Of a stretch of 64,000 nt of DNA, positions 46,301-59,888 are shown one piece after another (position 1 is the first letter of the stretch; every line of letters starts with the position of its first letter). Source of the DNA: Ashinkailepas kermadecensis (taxonomy: Eukaryota; Arthropoda; Thecostraca; Neolepadidae). Both the position numbers and the translations under genes were made by a program. The notes below the pieces were generated by a model. It ran no database searches. It saw only the letters and a program-made list of their open reading frames with translations, and was not told the origin of the DNA. The stretch lies in the NCBI GenBank assembly GCA_034440615.1, contig JAOTOM010002338.1, positions 35,115-99,114 of the forward strand, read 5' to 3'.

Positions 46301-49300
46301 GGAAGACGGAGAATCCCGGCACCGTACAGGATTGAACAGTACTGGACTGAACAGCCCATGGGTAGGATGTCTGCCTTCCTACCGTAGCCTATGAGTTCAA
46401 TCCTTCCACCACGCCGGTGCCACTGACTTTGTTCTACACAATGGTCCTACAGCAGCCAAGTCGTCATAAACTGCAGCCCCTTCGAACCGTGAACTGCAAC
46501 AAAGGTGGTGGGTTCGAGTCCCATCTGTCGCTACTCTTCGCCGGCGACCAATCGGCGTGAGATATTGGCGACGCCGCATGACCCAACAGTCGACACGTCG
46601 TAGAACCAATAACCAGCACCAAACTGCAACAAAGTATAATTCATTCGAACGTATGCAAATGAGCGTCCGCAAATTGCACCGGCCTGATGCGGTTCTACAG
46701 CAGTCGAGGAGTCATACAGCTGCATCACCTGTCGAAGCCACCCAGCAGCTGTGCGGTGCACAACAATCCGTTGCAACCGTGCAACCTCGCACTGCAACAA
46801 CCTGCTGTAACCCCAACTTGATTAAGCAACACCAACTTGATTATGTAGCTGGTTTATCGCTCAGTCCAGACCTATCGCACCCACGCACCGCCGCTCCCTT
46901 CCATGGTTTGGCATGTCATGATGCCACATTGCCAGTCCATGTGGCATGTCTCGCAAGTCACATGGCCACACATGGTCGCATGGTCTGACCCTCAGTGTCA
47001 GCTATGCTGGTGTCCACCTCGCAGCATTAGCTTTGTCAATTTATACCATCTGGGTCATTTATATCCACGTCCTCTTCGAAATTTCTCGGTCCGCAGGTGG
47101 TGACTGCACAGTTAGTTTGGTTGGTACATGTGTTTCGGTGGTCCGGCTACACCCCAGTTTTTATTTTCATTTGGTCCTTGGTCTTAATGGCGAGGTGCGC
47201 CTTGGTACGCCGGTGTTCGCGACCTTGTGTGGTGGCCACATCAGGTCAGGTCGACCCTTGACTGTCCAGGGCCGAGCCATATTCTGGCAGAGAGCTTGTC
47301 TGCAGGCAACTCTACACGAGCCAGGTATATAGTAGTGGTACGTTGCAACACAAATGGCGACTTCTCACACAGTGGTGTTGATTGTTTTGTGGTGGCGTTC
47401 TCGTTTGGTGAATAAGATGGTGGTCCGATGTTTAACTACCATGCCCGCTTGGCCACTGGTATGTAGCCGTGGTGATTGGTGTGGAGACTGGTGCGGTATG
47501 CGATTGATGCGGTGGTGTGTCTTAGTACGGTGTCGTGTCTGGTTTTGTGCGGTGCGGAGTTCTGACGCCAGTTGAGTCACCAGAGGCCCGGGTCGCCGCC
47601 GACTCGGACCAGCTGGTGTCGGAGGCCGTGTCGCCGCCGCTGTCGGTGCGGCTGTCTCGACGTGACGTCAGCCTGCTGGCCGAGAACCAGTCGGCCGTGA
47701 CAAGGTGAGCCGGCAGGAGCCGAGGATGCGACCCGCTCACTGTTGCCGCAACCCGGATACCGGGCCACGCAGTCCGCTCACTGTTGCCACCACCCAGATA
47801 CCGGGCTACGTGGTCCCTCACTGGTGCCATCACTCGGATATCGGGCCACATGGTCCCCTGATTGGTTCCACCACCCGGATACCGGGCCACGTGGCCCGTC
47901 ACTGGTGCCATCACTCGGATACCGGGTCCCGTAGTCCCCTCATTGGTACCGGGCCACACGGTTCGCGAACGAAACACCAAGTGGTTCGTAGACTAACGCC
48001 ATGGTTGCGGATACTAGTGCACCTGGTCCAAAGACCGGAATCTGGATCGCGTTATGACCAATCATCAGCCGTTATCACATCAGCTGGGATCATGCATCAT
48101 CAACTTGGATCATGCATCATCAGCTGGATTACACGTCATCAGCTAGATTACACATCATCAGCCGAGATCTGGACCCTGGCGTTAGGGTCCGGGTACTGGA
48201 GACTGAGTATACAGTTCGCACACGGTCATCTTGGACCAGCTTGGGCCAAGGCATATGTTTCGGGCACACAGAGCACATGTGAGACTGTCATTTGTATCTG
48301 TCAATATGCAAGGAAGAGAGTAAGAAGGAAAATCAGTCCAGTATTGAAGATCGCATGACCTGTTTCTTTTCACAGCGAAGATTTCAATTCATTTCACCCA
48401 GTCATCCCATGTCATGGGAATGCTACGGAAGTTCGCCATCGAGTAATAATCTCCCATCTTTCCAAGCCCACCATCTCTCTAAGACAGTGCGATGATGCCC
48501 TGTATTTTCGAAAGTTCCGTTACGACCTCGGTCAAGTGAGCCTTGTCGATGTGCTCCTGTAGACACGAGAAGTGCTTGACACGTGTCATGTGTTCTCAAC
48601 AGACTAGGCTTCAGTCTTGGAAATCCGACGGAGGAAGACGACTCTAAGGTAAGCAGTCGGTACTTTTGGCTTTTTTGAAGTTGGTTCACATTGACCTATG
48701 TCCGCACCAACGGTATCGATCCCGCCATGAAAACCTGAATAGTCTCGTCTCAGTCACCATCATTGTTCAGTATAGACTGGTATTTTGCAGTTAAACGTAG
48801 CTAGTGTGGAACCCGATCACACCAAATGACCTATTTTACTGCTAGCATGCCTTCTGATAATTTGTGCTGACTCGATATTTGTTAAGCTTGTCTGCTCTGC
48901 CAAGCTGGGTATATGCTGAGTCAGCGCCGACCCTACACATCAGACGATGAACATCCCCGAATGTGCCACGCAGTTCGGTAGATGACAGGCGTGTCTTGCT
49001 GGCAGGCGGCGCTAGTGTCGTGTCGCGTTCTGGCCGTGCCGGCGTGCCTGCGCGTGCGCGGCGACCGAACGTGGGCGGCCCAGCAGGCGGCTGCCGTGCT
49101 CTCGCAGCTCGCCGACTGGCTGACCGCAACGCGGGGCGCCGCCGCCGCCCTGCCGATCGCCCTCACCGACGTCTGCAACTCGCTGGCCTGTCACTGTGAG
49201 TGTGATCAGTCTCCACCGACCACCACCGCCGCTGCCCCCATCGGTCACAACCACGGTCACCGCTGCCCCCCCCAACCTCATCAGAGTCACTACCCACCGG

Positions 49301-52300
49301 CCACCGCCCTGTTCCATGATAACATGCTCATTGCTCTTAATTCTGCGTGAGTCTAGCTTTCATCAGTTTTCTTCTAACTCGTGGCTACCTCGAATGGCTA
49401 TCTCAAGTGCCGAGGCGTCGAGCATAAGGCGATGCTCGCTGTGCTCATTTACACCTGGATCGTAATGAGTGGAGCATACGAGCAGGATATAGACGTGCAT
49501 TAACCCGTCTGCCTATGGACCTGTCCCTAAAGTGGTGGCACTGTGATCTCATGTCCCTGATAACAGCGATACTACGACCTCATGTGCCCCACAACGATGG
49601 TGCTGTGACCTGTCCATACAGCGGTGGTATTGTGACCTCATGTCCCCGATAGCAGCGATGCTGTGACCTCATGTCCCCGATAGCAGCGATGCTGTGACCT
49701 CATGTCCCCGATAGCAGCGATGCTGTGACCTCATGTCCCCGATAGCAGCGATGCTGTGACCTCATGTCCCCGATAGCAGCGATGCTGTGACCTCATGTCC
49801 CCGATAGCAGCGATGCTGTGACCTCATGGCCCCGATAGCAGCGATGCTGTGACCTCATGTCCCCGATAGCAGCGATGCTGTGACCTCATGTCCCCGATAG
49901 CAGCGATGCTGTGACCTCATGTCCCCTAGAACGGCGGTACTGTTGCCTCATGTCCACCACAGTTGCGATACTGTGACCCCGTGTCCCCATTGGCAGCGAT
50001 ATTATGACCTCATGTCCCCTACAACGATGGTGGTGTGACCTGCCCGTTCAGCAGCAATACTGTGATCTCGTGTCCCCTGTAATGGCGGTAACGTAGCCTG
50101 ATGTCCCCTACAGTCATGGTACTGTGACCCGTGGTTGGAAACATGGCTGTTCCTTGCTTTTTAGCATCCAGGACATCATTGTTCCCACTCTCAATAAATT
50201 ATCCTCTCGTTTTTATCACTTGGAGGTTGAATAGTGCCGTTTGACAATGAGCCGCTCTGTGAGAAAGTGTTGAACATTCACTGGAAAGTGCAAGCTGATA
50301 TTCTGCCGTCACATATTAATTTTTGTTTTAATATATTCGATCACCCAAAGCTTTTCCTTTCCACCTCTAGGATTTCAAGGTGCAAATCCAACCTTGCTGT
50401 AACTTGTCCCTACATCGATGATACTGTGACCCATTGCCCTTGCAGCGATGGTACTTTGACCTCATGTCCCCACAGTGGCGGTACTGAAACATCATGTCCC
50501 CATACAGCGGCAGTACTGTGACCTGCCCCTATAGCAGCGATGTGACCTCATGTCCCCTACAGCAGTGGTACGGGGACCTAATGTCCCATATAGCAATGAC
50601 ACTGCGACCTGTCCCTACAGTGGCGATACTGTGGCCTGTTCTTACAGTGGCGGTACTGTGGCCTGTCCCTACAGTGGCGATACTGTGGCCTGTCCCTACA
50701 GTGGCGATACTGTGGCCTGTTCCTACAGTGGCGGTACTGTGGCCTGTCCCTACAGTGGCGATACTGTGGCCTGTCCCTACAGTGGCGATACTGTGGCCTG
50801 TTCCTACAGTGGCGATACTGTGGCCTGTCCCTACAGTGGCGATACTGTGGCCTGTTCCTACAGTGGCGATACTGTGGCCTGTTCCTACAGTGGCGGTACT
50901 GTGGCCTGTTCCTACAGTGGCGGTACTGTGGCCTGTCCCTACAGTGGCGATACTGTGGCCTGTTCCTACAGTGGCGGTACTGTGGCCTGTTCCTACAGTG
51001 GCGATACTGTGGCCTGTCCCTACAGCGGCGGTACTGTGGCCTGTCCCTACAGTGGCGATACTGTGGCCTGTTCCTACAGTGGCGGTACTGTGGCCTGTTC
51101 CTACAGTGGCGATACTGTGGCCTGTTCCTACAGTGGCGATACTGTGGCCTGTTCCTACAGTGGCGGTACTGTGGCCTGTTCCTACAGTGGCGGTACTGTG
51201 GCCTGTTCCTACAGTGGCGATACTGTGGCCTGTCCCTACAGTGGCGGTACTGTGGCCTGTCCCTACAGTGGCGATACTGTGGCCTGTTCTTACAGCGGCG
51301 GTACTGTGGCCTGTTCTTACAGCGGCGGTACTGTGGCCTGTCCCTACAGTGGCGATACTGTGGCCTGTTCTTACAGCGGCGGTACTGTGGCCTGTTCTTA
51401 CAGCGGCGGTACTGTGGCCTGTCCCTGCAGCAGCAGTACCGTGACCTCGTGCCTGTAATGATGGTAATGTGGCTTCATGTCCCCTACAGCGGCGATATTG
51501 TGGTCTCATGTCCCTTACAGTGGCGGTAGTGTGGCCTGCCTTTATACCAACGATACTGTGACATCATGTCCCCTACAGCGGTGGTACTGTGACCTCATGT
51601 CACCCACAGCAATGGCACTGTGACCTCATGTCACCCACGGAAATGGCACTGGTACCTGTCCTCAGTGACGGTACGGTGACCTCATGTTCCCTATGGCAAT
51701 GGCACTGTGATCTGCCCCCAGCGGTGACCGCATGTTTCCTATGGCAATGGCACTGTGATCTGCCCCCAGTGGCGGTACGGTGACCTCATGTTTCCTATGG
51801 CAATGGCACTGTGATCTGCCCCCAGTGGTGGTACGGTGACCTCATGTATCCTATAGCAATGACACTGTGACCTGCCCCCCCAATGACGGTACCGTGACCT
51901 CGTGTCCCCTACAGCGGCGGTACGTTTCGGTGACCAGCTGTCCACCGCGGCTTGTACCCAGCTGCTGCACGAGCTGGTGCTATGCCAGCTACCCCTGCAG
52001 TGTGCGCATGGTCGGCCTTCGGTGGTACCACTGCTGGACTTATCACACCTACCTGCCCCGACCCAGGTGAGCGCTGATCAAGATGGCCACACAGTTTGAG
52101 ATCACTGTACGTATGTCGTACAAAGTGATAATATGTGCTATTGATAGTATCCATTATTGGCCGAGATAGGCCGACATTTACCCCCGACATGGCCAGCGAA
52201 GCTTACGAATACGATGCGATAAGAAGAGCTTGAGGAAAATATTGTTCTTGTGAGACACCGTGACATACCGAAATATCCGAGAAGCTGAACAATATTGTCG

Positions 52301-52669
52301 TAAGTGCTCATTGATCGCATCGTATTCGGAAGTGTCGCTGCTCACGTCGACAAGGTAACTGACAGTGCCGGTACTGATGTCGAGTGGCCGCGGGCCGTCC
52401 AAGGTGTGGGTGGGTGGGTGTGTGCGCTGGGGGAGGGGCATGAATGTGTCTGCGGCGGTTGGCATATTGGTCACGCGGTTTTACCTGACCTGACCTAACC
52501 TGATGCCAGGTCCATCCTCATTCACCATCTGACCTGGTCTCATCCGGTCGTGTCTCAGGCAATTGTCATCCGACTTGATCTGACCTGACCAGACCTAACC
52601 TAACTTGCATCGTGTCCCCAGCCACCACCGCCCGACCTGGCCCGTTTGTGGCACCAGCGGAAGTGCTGA
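31513..52669 (+). CDS. MLH3: MLH3, MutL homolog with endonuclease motif, near-complete, giant linker exon
   Basis: Exons: 31513-31611, 33234-33361, 35142-about 41058 (frame unresolved near 40230-40440 and beyond), 42027-42176, 45102-45213, 47584-47704, 48603-48648, 49006-49195, 51915-52066, 52622-52669 (TGA). The N-terminal ATPase shows KELVRNALDAGA (E32, N36), VVDNGTG (59-64) and LGYRGEALASVAS. The linker is ~1500 residues of low complexity and tandem repeats. Near its end, DPTGRRVFLDRVTGG matches a conserved MLH3 block. The C-terminal half has RQVDNKFIAA, the metal-binding DQHAVSERINLE (DQHAX2EX4E), PIALTDVCNSLACHSAVRF, LCQLPLQCAHGRPS and a terminal RKC. In the family MLH3 nicks DNA with MLH1 in meiotic crossover formation. 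At roughly 2,250-2,320 aa it is far longer than human MLH3 (1,453). Exons from 42027 onward join phase-perfectly; exon 3's exact 3' part is uncertain. Confidence 0.93.
31857..32110. mobile_element. Possible DNA-transposon end or MITE remnant, MLH3 intron 1
   Basis: It starts CACTGGCGGATCCAGAA, followed by GGTTTTCA and a G-rich run. The same layout occurs inverted at 60295-60357. It is C/G-run rich near 32090. The other end is not defined. Confidence 0.45.
34120..34330. repeat. About 60-bp tandem repeat, MLH3 intron 2
   Basis: Three to four units contain CTCCAATTCAAGAGTGAAGG and AGGGCAAGGACCTAGATAAG. Confidence 0.9.
34611..35005. repeat. 193-bp tandem duplication, MLH3 intron 2
   Basis: A block from CGGGTCGCATAA through GGCTGCCCGCGAACGGCAG occurs twice (CGCATAA at 34621 and 34814), just upstream of the exon 3 acceptor at 35141. 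Confidence 0.92.
37305..37960 (+). repeat. MLH3: Coding minisatellite in MLH3 linker, 75 bp (25 aa) x about 9
   Basis: Each unit encodes EDWVTVTRDDPPQTTL followed by a short variable SSRNSAPRA-like part. Length variation stays in multiples of three, which supports translation. Confidence 0.9.
39290..39500 (+). repeat. MLH3: Coding minisatellite in MLH3 linker, 36 bp (12 aa) x 6
   Basis: Units encode variants of GPPGSLPDQAEA, all in frame. Confidence 0.9.
39960..40180 (+). repeat. MLH3: Coding minisatellite in MLH3 linker, about 21 bp (7 aa) units
   Basis: Units encode variants of DQLTPGR/NQLTIDQ in the linker frame. Confidence 0.85.
41059..42026. other. MLH3 intron 3
   Basis: It contains a purine-rich tract at about 41255-41400. 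No other feature is seen. Confidence 0.5.
42177..45101. other. MLH3 intron 4
   Basis: No exon is seen. It contains two CA microsatellites and otherwise unrecognised sequence. Confidence 0.45.
43326..43382. repeat. (CA)n microsatellite, about 28 units
   Basis: Pure CA dinucleotide run. A shorter (CA)n run lies at 43484-43512. Confidence 0.97.
45214..46490. other. MLH3 intron 5, first part
   Basis: Short GCACACCACTCAGGTCACCA repeats lie near 46000-46095. No gene is seen. Confidence 0.4.
46505..46621 (+). mobile_element. tRNA-derived SINE family 1, head-truncated copy
   Basis: It begins within the tRNA T arm (GGTGGTGGGTTCGAGTCCCA) and continues through the shared body to CCAATAACCAGCACC. The 13-bp TSD AACTGCAACAAAG is at 46492-46504 and 46622-46634. 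Confidence 0.88.
46635..47583. other. MLH3 intron 5, last part
   Basis: No exon or recognised mobile element is seen. Confidence 0.4.
47740..47950. repeat. Minisatellite, about 37 bp units, MLH3 intron 6
   Basis: Units contain CGGATACCGGGCCAC and CACTGGTGCCATCACT. The array lies just downstream of the exon 6 donor, but the exon end is not in the unit. Confidence 0.85.
49540..49930 (+). repeat. 31-bp minisatellite, about 10 copies, MLH3 intron 8
   Basis: Tandem GATAGCAGCGATGCTGTG and ACCTCATGTCCCC units, highly homogeneous. They are related to the unit that carries the exon 9 acceptor. Confidence 0.93.
50165..50395 (+). repeat. Dispersed repeat interrupting the MLH3 intron 8 array
   Basis: It shares blocks with 29265-29452. 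It splits the minisatellite, so it probably inserted after the array began. The family is unrecognised. Confidence 0.5.
50590..51914 (+). repeat. Minisatellite built on the MLH3 exon 9 acceptor, 27 bp x about 31 plus diverged units
   Basis: Each unit reads like CCTGTCCCTACAGTGGCGATACTGTGG. The authentic acceptor is TGTCCCCTACAG|CGGCGGTAC at 51914/51915, so every unit presents a copy of the 3' splice site and the first ~9 exon bases. Diverged units fill 51440-51914. The long repetitive open frames here are repeat artefacts. Confidence 0.9.
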
Positions 52670-54770
52670 GCGCGCTCGACACTGCATAGCTGGCGTGGCG
52701 CCGGCCGATCTGGCTGACTGTCGGCCTCGTCATAGCGCCAGGGCGCCGGCCGACAAAGCTGACCGTCGACCTCGTCATAGCGCCAGGGCATCGGCCGACA
52801 AAGCTGACCGTCGACCTCGTCATAGCGCCAGGACCGTGTCCGTCATGTGTTGGCGACCAGTGCTCGGTGTGCAGTCCTCATATATTACTGGATAGGGCTT
52901 GTAACACAGTCCGTTGTATTATGGCGTACACTGTTGTCTTGTCTGTTTAGTTGCATCCGTATAATCGTTGGCGCACTGCAGCTCGCCCCCCCTCCCTCCC
53001 CGACTCGCCCCGGTCCTTAGGCGGTGAACAGTTGTAAATCGTGCTTCTGTCAACAACACACGTTATTGCGGGCAGGGACTGCGTTATTGAGTACAGGGAA
53101 ATTCTGACTCCCTTTCAGCGGCGCGGAGTTGCGCGGTATTATTGTGGCTGTTTGTCACCCGGCTTGTGACACGCTACACCTGTCTGTTCACACCTGACTG
53201 TTCTCGCTCACACATGTGGAGACCATTCGCAGTCACACCGTCTGGTGGCTTTGCCCACGCCAACGTTTGCCGATCGGTGTCCGTGTGCGTCCATCCCGTG
53301 TATCGCGGCGCCGCTCTCACCAGCTGGGCTGAGGTGTGGTGTGTGCGCGGCCTGTGCGCGCCTCTGACAGTCGTGCCCAGCCTCTCTGACAATCGTGCCC
53401 AGCCCTTGTCTCTACCTCGGTGGGTGTGAGTACGCGCGTCCACCGCAGCCGCCGTGCAACCGCGTGGGCTCAGGTATGGCGCTTCGTGGGCGCCGGTGTT
53501 GGCCTCGCGGTCGGCGCAGAAGAGGTCGAGCCGGACGCACCGGTTGGTGCTCGTCGTCGCGCCTCAGCGGAGAGTTGCCGTTCTGAGAATACACTGTTCC
53601 GAGCACTGGCCGCTAACCGACAGTCCTGGGGTACGGCGACCGAACACCCACGCCGAAAACTGTCTGTTTCGTTGCAATTTGTTTGGGTCGGAACCCCGTA
53701 GGAAATTCCTGGCTGCACCACTGTCGATACCTTATGTTTTTTGTCCGACTTGATAAACAAGAAATCCAACACTCCTCCCCATCGCAAAGGTGTACTTCTA
53801 TAAATATTTGGTTCGTGAATACGAGGGCGGATGGAGACGGACGGTTGGGGAGGAAAGATTGGTTTGCGAATGAAGGCAAAATCCCGAAAACTACAGATAT
53901 TCAAATATTCCTCGGATTTCGTTTCTTTTTGTACTAGGGAGTGCTATAAACATTTTGTAGTGAAGGTTCTTTATATTTATTTTCAACTTCAGGGATGTTA
54001 ATTTTGTCCCATCTTTAGACCTAGGGCATTGTTGGATCTCCCATGGATTCGCCCATGACTGTGGCAGCAATGATTCACTACGTTGTGATGCCGTGATTCG
54101 CTGGAGTAGCTCACTCGGCCATCAGGACAGCACAATCCTGAGGAGAAGCTTTTTGGCTTTATTGTTTTGCGATTGCTGCTTCTCTTCATATGATATGCAC
54201 GTATAGTAGGATAGAGTGGACACCTCGGTGTGCTCTGCAAATGTGATATGTCACCGTGTCCCAGTCAGCAAGTGCGACGACCGATCCGCAGGAGCGTATT
54301 GCGCAGACTCATGCTTATCTGAGGTAAATTTTGCTGACCGGAACTACCCTCCGCTGCAGTTATGGTTTTAAATAGGATATGGGTGCTTAATTATATATAG
54401 TTGGTCTAGTTGGAACGGTCAACGGACATCGGATGTTGATAAGCATATGTACCCTGCATAGGTAGTGTTTGCCTGCACTGATGTCCCAATTTCTCGATCT
54501 TTGGGCATGCCCGTAACTTATGGAAATGTTGTGCAGGGCGTAATACGGCAGGGTCTTACAACCTTACTGGTCGTAAGACAGCTATAAGCATCCCGTCGAT
54601 GAACCAGAAAAAAGATACTGTACCCAGCTTTCTGCCCACACAGCAGGCTGAATGCTGATGGCACAAAGGACCATACCCTAGGTCAGACAATACTCAAATG
54701 AAACCACAACACATGCATTTGTTCCTATGGATAGATACATACGATATCACAAAGGAGCTCCAGTCACAAA
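52670..54770. other. Intergenic, downstream of MLH3
   Basis: 52690-52840 has a ~55-bp repeat (GGCGCCGGCCGACAAAGCTG). 53640-53720 contains CCTGGCTGCACCACTG, whose reverse complement resembles a DNA-transposon end. No gene is supported. Confidence 0.4.
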
Positions 54771-54779
54771 TGGTGCTGT

Positions 54780-56360
<1,581 letters not shown>

Positions 56361-57450
56361 ATATGCGTGGAAGATGTTTATTTGTGGGAAGGAGAAATAT
56401 AGTGTATTGTAAATGTGAAATGAACTCAATGGCGTTTCCGTGCCCAAAGGAGCGGGCTACATAATAAGGTCGTTGGACACTTGATGGCGTGCCATGGCCC
56501 GGCGGCGCCGGTGACGTCTCTGGGTCGAGGTCGTGGTGCCGTGGAAGCGGAGGCTGCGCCGAGAGTCCGGTGAAAAACATGGTGGGGTGCGGTTGCTCCG
56601 AGTTCGTACGCAGTCTGTTGCGTCTATGTTGTAGGTACTGCATGCATTCGTGAGGAATGCAACGTACATGGTAACTAGCGTAAAACAGCGTTCGATGCTA
56701 CAGAAACCATATTAATATTTGCAATCTTGCCGTTCGCGCTAACCGCGATTTTTTGGCTCGAATTCAAACCGGTCGGATTAACCAGATGCGATAGAAACTT
56801 CCGTCACCCTATTCGGAAACCGTTTGCAATGTGTTCCTAAGCTCATTCCGTATTATGGTAATAAAGCAGGGACATGCCTACTTGTCTAGCGGGTAAAGTA
56901 TGAACTATCGAGACGCTTCTTCATGTTTGGATACTTCTATGTTTTAGGGTTTTATTCTTGGACTTTTGGATCGTTCGACTTCCTTATTGTTGGCCGTTGC
57001 AAGTTTAGACATTTGGAACAATTAATTTTCTCACTGGCACTTTTGAATTCTAGGTATTCTGAGTCTTGGTCTTTATTTGATCTTTCGTATTTTAACTTTT
57101 ATCTTTGGATGCTTCTGCTTTCGACGTTAACAACACCCACATTTTGTATTTTTATCACCTTTGAATTTTGGTAGCCGGCGAAAATGTGCATAATCCAGCG
57201 CAAGTCGTCGTCGCAGTGTTTGACTGTATTGTATGGATTATTTTGAAAAAATGCATTTGCTATATTTTGATAGCCGTGCTGAATAGCCGGAGTAATGATG
57301 ATCAAGTGATTATTGTTTCTTGTGACCATAATTGCGACATCGATTTGGCTGCATCAAATGATGTCTGTCTCACTTAGCACAACATGTGTATTTTGAGGCC
57401 AAGGTTAAGCCTGAGCTGAAGCCAGCCACGCCCACTCTTTATCTTGTTTC
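56361..57450. other. Unrecognised intergenic DNA
   Basis: No coding or repeat family is recognised. Confidence 0.35.
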
Positions 57451-57766
57451 GGCATGTCATCTATGTGGCAAAGAGGCGGAAATGAAGCATTTTTGACGTG
57501 AAAAAGTGTTGAATCAACTGCGTGAAGTGTTGAATGTCCCTTTAATCACGTCTGAGAAGTGCCAGGTGAGGGATGGATAAATTATGCAACAAATAACAGC
57601 GGTGTGGCATATATAGCGCATTATAGATATTATCGCTAAGATTAACCGAGACGTAAGCATTTACAGAGAAAACGAATGATCGCATCTTCCGAATCACGTT
57701 CATAAACATAGTATTCCGTTGAAAAAATCCAAAAACTCCCAAAACACCGTTTAAGAAAAAAATACC
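57451..57766 (+). mobile_element. Single copy of the fold-back repeat family
   Basis: It is ~90% similar to 30095-30407 and inverted relative to 29453-29757, from GGCATGTCATCTATGTGGC to TTTAAGAAAAAAATACCA. Confidence 0.85.
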
Positions 57767-59819
57767 ACGCTTTGGCACTACATCAGAGTGAATGACCACT
57801 ATCTAGCTTTGATAAATTTAGCTATGTTGGCTATGGGATGCATAAAAAGCACCACCTGTGCAAGTGCAAATTGGAAAAATATATGGACTGCTCTTGCTCA
57901 AGCTTTGCTAAAAGAAGAAGAAAGACTTTATCTTTTTTTTTAATTGCATACAAGTGACATTCACTATTGCAGAGAATAGTGGTTAATACATCAGAGAATA
58001 CTTAATTGTTCCCATTTATTTTTGGCTATATTTGTGATAATATACCTACCCTCTTTTGTACTATCTGCAACTTCTATTATCAGGATTCTTGCCTACATGC
58101 CTACTTTGAGAGGTAAATATCAAGACCTAGGTAAAATTCGATTTTTTTTAAACAAAAAAATACCTACATGGTATTTTAAGGTAAATTGACGATGTGACCA
58201 CTAATTTTCTCCACAGATTATTACTTTTAAGTCAGCTACGTTTGATGACATCATATGCATTAAGTTGGGGACAAAACAAAAAATAAAATATCCTAACATA
58301 ATCTAACCTAGACTAAGATAACATAGCATAATATATAAAATATATTACATCATAATATAATGAGTGAAATGAGTGAAGATTATGATTGTGTATTTGCTTG
58401 CCAACTGAAAAGTAATCATTTGCAGAGAAAATGAGTGGTCACATCATCATTTTTACATTAAAATACCCTGTATTAAAAAAAATCAAATCACATTTTACCT
58501 AGGTCTTGATATATACCCTTTGAGAATGGTGACATACATACGTATATGTATTTTACCACATAAGACAGGACATGTAGGACCAAACAATGTCAGGCATATA
58601 TGCTTCATAAAGTAGGTACACAACCAGGAAAATAGCACAGAAGCAGGAATACAATATACATGCATTGTATTTTAGTGCACAATAAATTATAACATTTTAA
58701 AATCATGCCGCTTGATGTCCTAAATGAAACAAAACCAAACATCATGTCCTTGTAGGTACCTAATCATGTGGTTATTTCCCCCAGAAATGAATATGAAGTT
58801 CATTTATGCATTATAAATTTCCAGAAAAAACATACTGTGCTAAGCTTGGAGGAGATGCTATTTATGCATATTCCCATTCTCTGTGACATGGAAAGCTCTT
58901 CAAATGCACATTTGCTGTGAAGCCAGCTGATGAAGTGCACTGGTGGCACCATGTCATCACTGTTCTCTACTGACAATGATGTGATGTGCAATCTTTTGGG
59001 TGCAGCACAGGGCCCCTGTGACTCTCCATTTACCCTTGCTCGTCCAGAGACCCTAATGGCATGATGTACTGTTTTCGTGCTATGTCACTTGATGCCATCA
59101 TGATGTGTCTCCTCCCAGCAGAAGACCAGCTGACCAACACTGGACAAGTCAGACATAGACAGGTGGTTGTCTATCATACCAAAAGAGTTGGACAGGCCAC
59201 ACCTTGGTAGAGCAAGGTGATGACTGCTCCATCTGCACCAATGGGTTCGGGCGGAGGTCCTGCTAACTTCCGGCCAGGAATGGCTGCTCTGCCATGCTCT
59301 CAAATAGAGCTCTCACTGTCGTGCAGGTATGGCTTATGTCCAACTGTTGTGTGACCAGTATGTCCTGTGTGCATGAGCCGATAGTCTGGCGATTGGCAGG
59401 ATTTGTGCCTGGTGCTGTAAAACCACCAGCACAATTCACAAGCTTTGGGGGATTTCAACTCTGATGTTTGGCATGTCATCAACTCTGGCTTAGAGATATT
59501 CCGGCTGATTGGTTCAGGGTTCGACATCTGCTTCAAAGCCAAAGGCTGTCTTTGTCCCCATGTCTGATTGTAGCTAATATTTAGCCCATGATGGATGTCA
59601 GAAGATGGTATGGCATGGTACAGATAAGACGATCCTAGGAATTTACATGTATAATGTTGGCTCATGTTAGGATGCTGGAAGTGTTTTCATAAGATGCCAT
59701 TTATCTGTGATGTTCTCAGAAGAGCTATGTTGGATATTGATCCTGGGAGGCATGAAGTATTGTAGTGGGGTGGTGTTTATCTGTGATTTTGACATTAGCC
59801 TATGAGTTGCATAACTTTT
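57767..59819. other. AT-rich intergenic or intronic DNA upstream of copine
   Basis: No exon is recognised. The missing first copine exon was looked for here and not found. Confidence 0.4.
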
Positions 59820-59834
59820 ACTGTTGTTATTGGT

Positions 59835-59888
59835 GGGTGCTAAACGACCAATGCAGTCGATGCACCCTAAAGCCCAAATAACTAACTA
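59835..59888 (+). mobile_element. Hairpin-only retroposon, 54 bp, with 15-bp TSD
   Basis: It starts GGGTGC (59835-59840), paired with GCACCC (59862-59867), with inner CGAC/GTCG, then CTAAAGCCCAAATAACTAACT. The perfect duplication ACTGTTGTTATTGGT is at 59820-59834 and 59889-59903. Confidence 0.9.

Noticed and set aside
50494..51509. Three ~300-aa open frames on both strands
   Set aside because: Artefact of the 27-bp minisatellite; all frames are open because the period is a multiple of three.
53420..53753. First exon of copine
   Set aside because: GC-rich open frames but no copine N-terminal C2 sequence and no supportive donor.
59335..59665. Minus-strand 121-aa ORF
   Set aside because: No motif, codon bias or homology recognised; length is expected by chance.
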